Notes under the pieces: model-generated
Told to the model about the DNA's origin: nothing
What the model saw: the letters and a program-made list of their open reading frames with translations, nothing else
Databases searched by the model: none
Made by a program: the position numbers and the translations under genes
Source: Varroa destructor
Taxonomy: Eukaryota > Arthropoda > Arachnida > Mesostigmata > Varroidae
DNA: 64,000 nucleotides
Reading direction: 5' to 3'
Assembly: GCF_002443255.2 (NCBI RefSeq)
Contig: NW_019211458.1
Coordinates: forward strand, 35,706,096 to 35,770,095
Shown: positions 61,040 through 64,000 of the stretch, piece by piece
How positions within the stretch are numbered: the first letter of the stretch is position 1
Layout: every line of letters starts with the position of its first letter

Positions 61040-62150
61040 GTGCAGCTGAAAACAAAACAGCAAGATTATATGTAGGCAACGCACGCTTACTCCGAGGAAA
61101 TCAGTATACATCTTTTGTTATGTGTCAACCTTTCGCGTCTGTCGATGTCTATCTCTATTACAAGCTTGGAAAATCTACTCCTTATATGATAAGGAGAACG
61201 GAAAATACAAGATGAACAAGTACAGGTAGGCCCTGTTAAAGGGAGCAAAATGAAATTTCAGCTAGGTTCGAGATGTCTGCAAGCATGTTTGTTTGCACCG
61301 CGTCATAAATGCCGTTATGATGAGTTTTTTCTTAAAATAACCCGATTTGCTTTGGCCTATTCGTAAGTGTGACACCGGCATTAGCTTAAGGCATAAATTA
61401 TTCTCTAGCTGAAAGATCGCTACTGATTGACTACATATGCAGAGCAAGTGTTTGAGCAATATGCAATTATTATAAGGCATATGTTCTGTCCTTTCACATA
61501 TTCGAAAATTGGATAGGTCGATAGTTTCTAATGAAGGAACTCTTCGGTTTTCTTCTTAGCAGTCGTGTATTGTTCATTGAAATCTTCACTTATTGAAAGG
61601 AGTGTCTTTTCAGTCTATGCACATCTATTTATTCGGTAACCAGCTCGAACTAGAGAGGTCGCCGAAACATCACCTGAAGTCTAATTCTCTCCAACTCGGC
61701 GATGGAAGACTGACTAGAACAAGAAATCAGGCACAAATCTAGCCGCTTAACAAATAAGTCCTAATGTAAACTTTATATAGATGCCCTTTAAAATAACGAA
61801 TATACTAAATATTTAATTACGAAACAAAGTATATTCCATAATACCATCCATGGTACATTTTCTACGTAGACTATTAGCTCTATCAATCAAATCCTATTCA
61901 CATTACCTGATAGTATTTATATATCGCATATATACAGGTAATACAAGGCAACGTTTCAGTATCAGAAACTGTATATACCCATCTAAAACAATATATGGGT
62001 TATACGAAACTTGTTGAGTTTATAAAACTAATTTAAAAGATTTGCTAGGTATCTTAAGGATTGGACCAGGGGGCAAAGGACTCCGTGGCATCTACCACAA
62101 TTTCCCCGTCTCTGGAGCATCTACATGTATTGGGAAGTTAGTGGAATCCT
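61040..62150. other. No supported gene; one hairpin
   Basis: A 72-codon ATG frame on the minus strand (61262-61480) has an internal acceptor-like TCTTTCAG but no other support. At 61902-61942, ATTACCTG and CAGGTAAT flank an AT-rich middle that can pair further (ATATAT with ATATAT). Confidence 0.4.
61902..61942. repeat. Short inverted repeat, 8-bp arms
   Basis: ATTACCTG and CAGGTAAT are perfect inverted arms around a 25-nt AT-rich spacer. Could be chance. Confidence 0.55.
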
Positions 62151-62162
62151 AGTTTCCTGCAG

Positions 62163-62419
62163 AGTTTATGATGGAACCCATCCACGGCAGAGTGATGACA
62201 TATCTATTTAGCAGGTTCGTCCCTTGCCATGCGTTGTTTCTTACCGAAGCCGAAGCAAAGAGACCCTCATCAAAGTTCGCGATTTTTTGGTTTCTCCTCC
62301 TAAGGTATCTTTTGAAAGCTTTCGTTGCTGGGAGTTCAAAGGCCCTCGGACAGCACTGGCTAAGTGATTTCGAGTTACTTTCTATAGTTCCAATGTTCTT
62401 TTTAAGACGGAGACTTTAA
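62163..62419 (+). CDS. Candidate exon or ORF, 83 residues
   Basis: The acceptor TAGTTTCCTGCAG(AG) lies directly before an ATG frame starting MMEPIHGRVMTYLFSRFVPC. The middle is basic/acidic (TEAEAKRPSSKF), followed by a hydrophobic stretch (AIFWFLLLRYLL) long enough for a short membrane segment, and the frame ends FFLRRRL then TAA. It may be a membrane-protein exon. No family is recognised. Confidence 0.27.
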
Positions 62420-62459
62420 CGCGACTCAATTGTTTGCGATTCTCAACTCAGAATAGTGA

Positions 62460-62756
62460 ATGATTAGTAAAGCTTGCTTTGTACAGTTGGACGTAAGAGC
62501 AATTGGACGGTTCTCGTGCATCTTGAATAACGATAATAGAAGGCAGATTAATTTTGTAGCGCTCTATCTGGAATGTATTCGTATTAAAAATTGCTTACCC
62601 CCGTCGATCATTGACTTCTGCTTCATGGTGTGTGATTTTCACACGGCCGAACGTTTACACAAAAAAAGACAATTCTGTTCAAACGAATACATACGCCATG
62701 ATTTTTTAGATACCGAAATATTGTACAATTACAACAGTTACAATTATAGTCCATGA
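62460..62756 (+). CDS. Candidate 98-residue ORF
   Basis: An ATG directly after an in-frame TGA opens a 98-codon frame with seven Cys (start MISKACFVQLDVRAIGRFSC, end YNYNSYNYSP). The T at -3 is a poor start context. No splice signal is obvious at either end. Protein-like, but possibly chance. No family is recognised. Confidence 0.22.
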   Translation: MISKACFVQLDVRAIGRFSCILNNDNRRQINFVALYLECIRIKNCLPPSIIDFCFMVCDFHTAERLHKKRQFCSNEYIRHDFLDTEILYNYNSYNYSP

Positions 62757-62768
62757 TCTGACTAATTC

Positions 62769-62969
62769 CTATGCGTGCCCATCGTAATCGAACGATACCG
62801 AGACTTGGACGCCATTAAATAGCAAATACAGCAGACGACGACGTAGAGGGGTTTGTTTATATCTATTATAAATAGCTTTTAAAGGCATATATAATTGCAT
62901 GCCATCTGGATAAACGTGAACGTCGACATTTGTCAATCCCTTCACAAAATGGTCTGTTTTTACTATCAT
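62769..62969 (-). CDS. Candidate 66-residue ORF or exon
   Basis: The minus-strand frame starts with an ATG at 62969 and reads MIVKTDHFVKGLTNVDVHVY, then PLKAIYNRYKQTPLRRRLLY, and ends VSFDYDGHA then TAG. The composition is convincing for a folded protein fragment. It lies 34 nt downstream of the next minus ORF but in another frame, so the two would need splicing or a frameshift to be one product. No family is recognised. Confidence 0.3.
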   Translation of the reverse strand: MIVKTDHFVKGLTNVDVHVYPDGMQLYMPLKAIYNRYKQTPLRRRLLYLLFNGVQVSVSFDYDGHA

Positions 62970-63003
62970 CGGATGTCAAATTGTTTCTAATATTTTCGCC
63001 CTT

Positions 63004-63290
63004 TTATTCCTCGTTGTTGTATAGGAGAGTCAAAATAGCCGAGAAGACGGCCAGCGCCTTCAATTCACATTGGCCACCCAGCACCGTACAAAACGAAAGC
63101 AAATATCGAGCGTAAATAGATTGCACACCAAAGCTTTTCGTTCGCTGTCCTGTCGTAACCAGGCAAACAGCATCCGTGCTTGTGTTCTCTAGAGTTTCAA
63201 TCACAGCAGCGGTGTATATTGCGTCGTCCCACATTGCCATGTTGGCCTGTTTCAGGTCGAATGTGCCTGTGAATTTCTGGACATCTCTAT
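63004..63290 (-). CDS. Candidate minus-strand exon, 94 codons
   Basis: An acceptor-like TAATCTAG would start the exon at 63290 with two leading bases. The frame reads RDVQKFTGTFDLKQAN, then MAMWDDAIYTAAVIETLENT, YARYLLSFCTVLGGQ and a hydrophobic end (LAVFSAILTLLYNNEE) before TAA at 63004. Purine-first, pyrimidine-last codons are frequent, which is typical of coding DNA. An internal ATG at 63240 could be a start instead. I recognise no family. The frame is closed by a TAA upstream at about 63312. Confidence 0.38.
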
Positions 63291-63299
63291 CTAGATTAC

Positions 63300-64000
63300 A
63301 ATGTATGTCTTATAATAAATAATATACTGGTATTTAGTTATTCACGGTTTGGTTGGCGGAGAGTGAAAGCTATCGAATAAAAGCGAGCGGCTCGAAACTT
63401 ATAATATCGAAACCATATAAATAAAATCGAAAAACGACAATGTAACGAGATGCTAGAAATTATAATTGTTTTTTTCTTTAATAATCTTAGAATATTTATC
63501 ATAATGTTTATGTCTCGTCTTATCTGAAAGTTTCAAACCCCATAACACCGTTGGACCTTATCCGACCAAGACTACTGCCGCCCACATGTGAATACGAGGA
63601 CAGACAATTTGCATTGATTAATGGTCTGTTACAGAGAAAGACTATTTCTTTTTCGAGATGACACAAACATATATGCGTGAAGTCAATTGAACCTCAACCG
63701 CTTAAGTCTCACATAGTCCTAAATTAGTCGCAAAGAATATTGCTATCTAAAACAAGAAGTTATTAATGGCTTGACATCGAAGGTTGCCAAATCTAGAGGC
63801 TTTAGTTTGTTGTATATGTAGCAAACAGGTCGAATGCAGAAAATTTTCCATCTGTCATTCGCGCCTCGATACATTGCGTCCACCTTATCGAGGCGTAACT
63901 TGCATCGTATATAACTTTCAGCGTTCAATTATTTTGCAAATGGCTCGTTAATGTTTCGGGGTGGCCGAGGTAAACATGAACGTTTATTTAAGCATCGCCA
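63300..64000. other. No supported gene at the window end
   Basis: AT-rich sequence with a 61-codon minus frame (63743-63928) and no clear splice sites. The upstream exon of the candidate at 63290 may lie here or beyond the window, but I could not find it. Confidence 0.4.

Noticed and set aside
61262..61480. 72-codon minus ATG ORF with an internal acceptor-like TCTTTCAG
   Set aside because: The composition is weak, and neither a donor nor a partner exon could be proposed.
1..64000. CRISPR array, phage, operon or bacterial defence system
   Set aside because: No regularly spaced repeats, no closely packed ORFs and no Shine-Dalgarno-led genes. The window has eukaryotic splice-site and repeat character.

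Overview
The window looks like a piece of a metazoan nuclear genome, most plausibly an arthropod. The evidence is indirect. It is AT-rich (roughly 40% GC by eye) and gene-sparse. It has no operon structure and no long open frames apart from one. It has AG/GT splice-site architecture with CTAAC-type branch points, microsatellites, and trinucleotide tracts that read as Asn/Ser runs. I saw no recognisable transposase, reverse transcriptase, integrase, rRNA, CRISPR array or convincing tRNA. I cannot name the species. Many long open frames in the window begin at GTG, TTG or CTG, so an open frame alone means little here.

Layout. (1) 1-34 kb is mostly intergenic or intronic. It holds scattered candidate exons judged by splice sites and codon pattern: minus 3665-3791, plus 12282-12440, plus 19300-19478 (the best of these), plus 26298-26516 and plus 32689-32895. 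(2) 34.6-38 kb is a minus-strand cluster: a Ser-rich exon over a CTG/CTA microsatellite (34.8 kb) and three candidate exons with good splice sites (36.2-38.0 kb). (3) 41.7-47.6 kb is the core. The one secure coding exon is minus 45022-45843: 274 codons, an ATG in good context, a long Asn/Ser tract, a well-formed helical region and a phase-0 AG|GTGCGT donor. A CpG-rich, GC-box-bearing segment at 46.5-46.7 kb lies upstream and is probably its promoter. A minus terminal exon at 47373-47538 may end the next gene upstream. Two plus-strand terminal-exon candidates (41.7 and 43.7 kb) each have a downstream AATAAA. (4) 47.6-55.5 kb is AT-rich. Its most notable element is a textbook recursive (ratchet) splice site at 50751/50752 on the plus strand, which implies a long plus-strand intron. 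(5) 53.4-61.9 kb contains several DNA/RNA hairpins, including a perfect 62-bp palindrome with an AT-repeat centre. It also has a 44-residue ORF with a signal-peptide-like N-terminus right after an excellent splice acceptor, and a 60-nt intron with donor, branch point and acceptor all in place. (6) 62.1-63.3 kb has a cluster of coding-like ORFs on both strands.

The sequence gives no pathway linking these genes. Apart from the 45 kb exon, every exon call rests on splice consensus and codon pattern, so treat them as hypotheses for RNA evidence to test. No prokaryote-style system (defence island, operon, phage) is visible.
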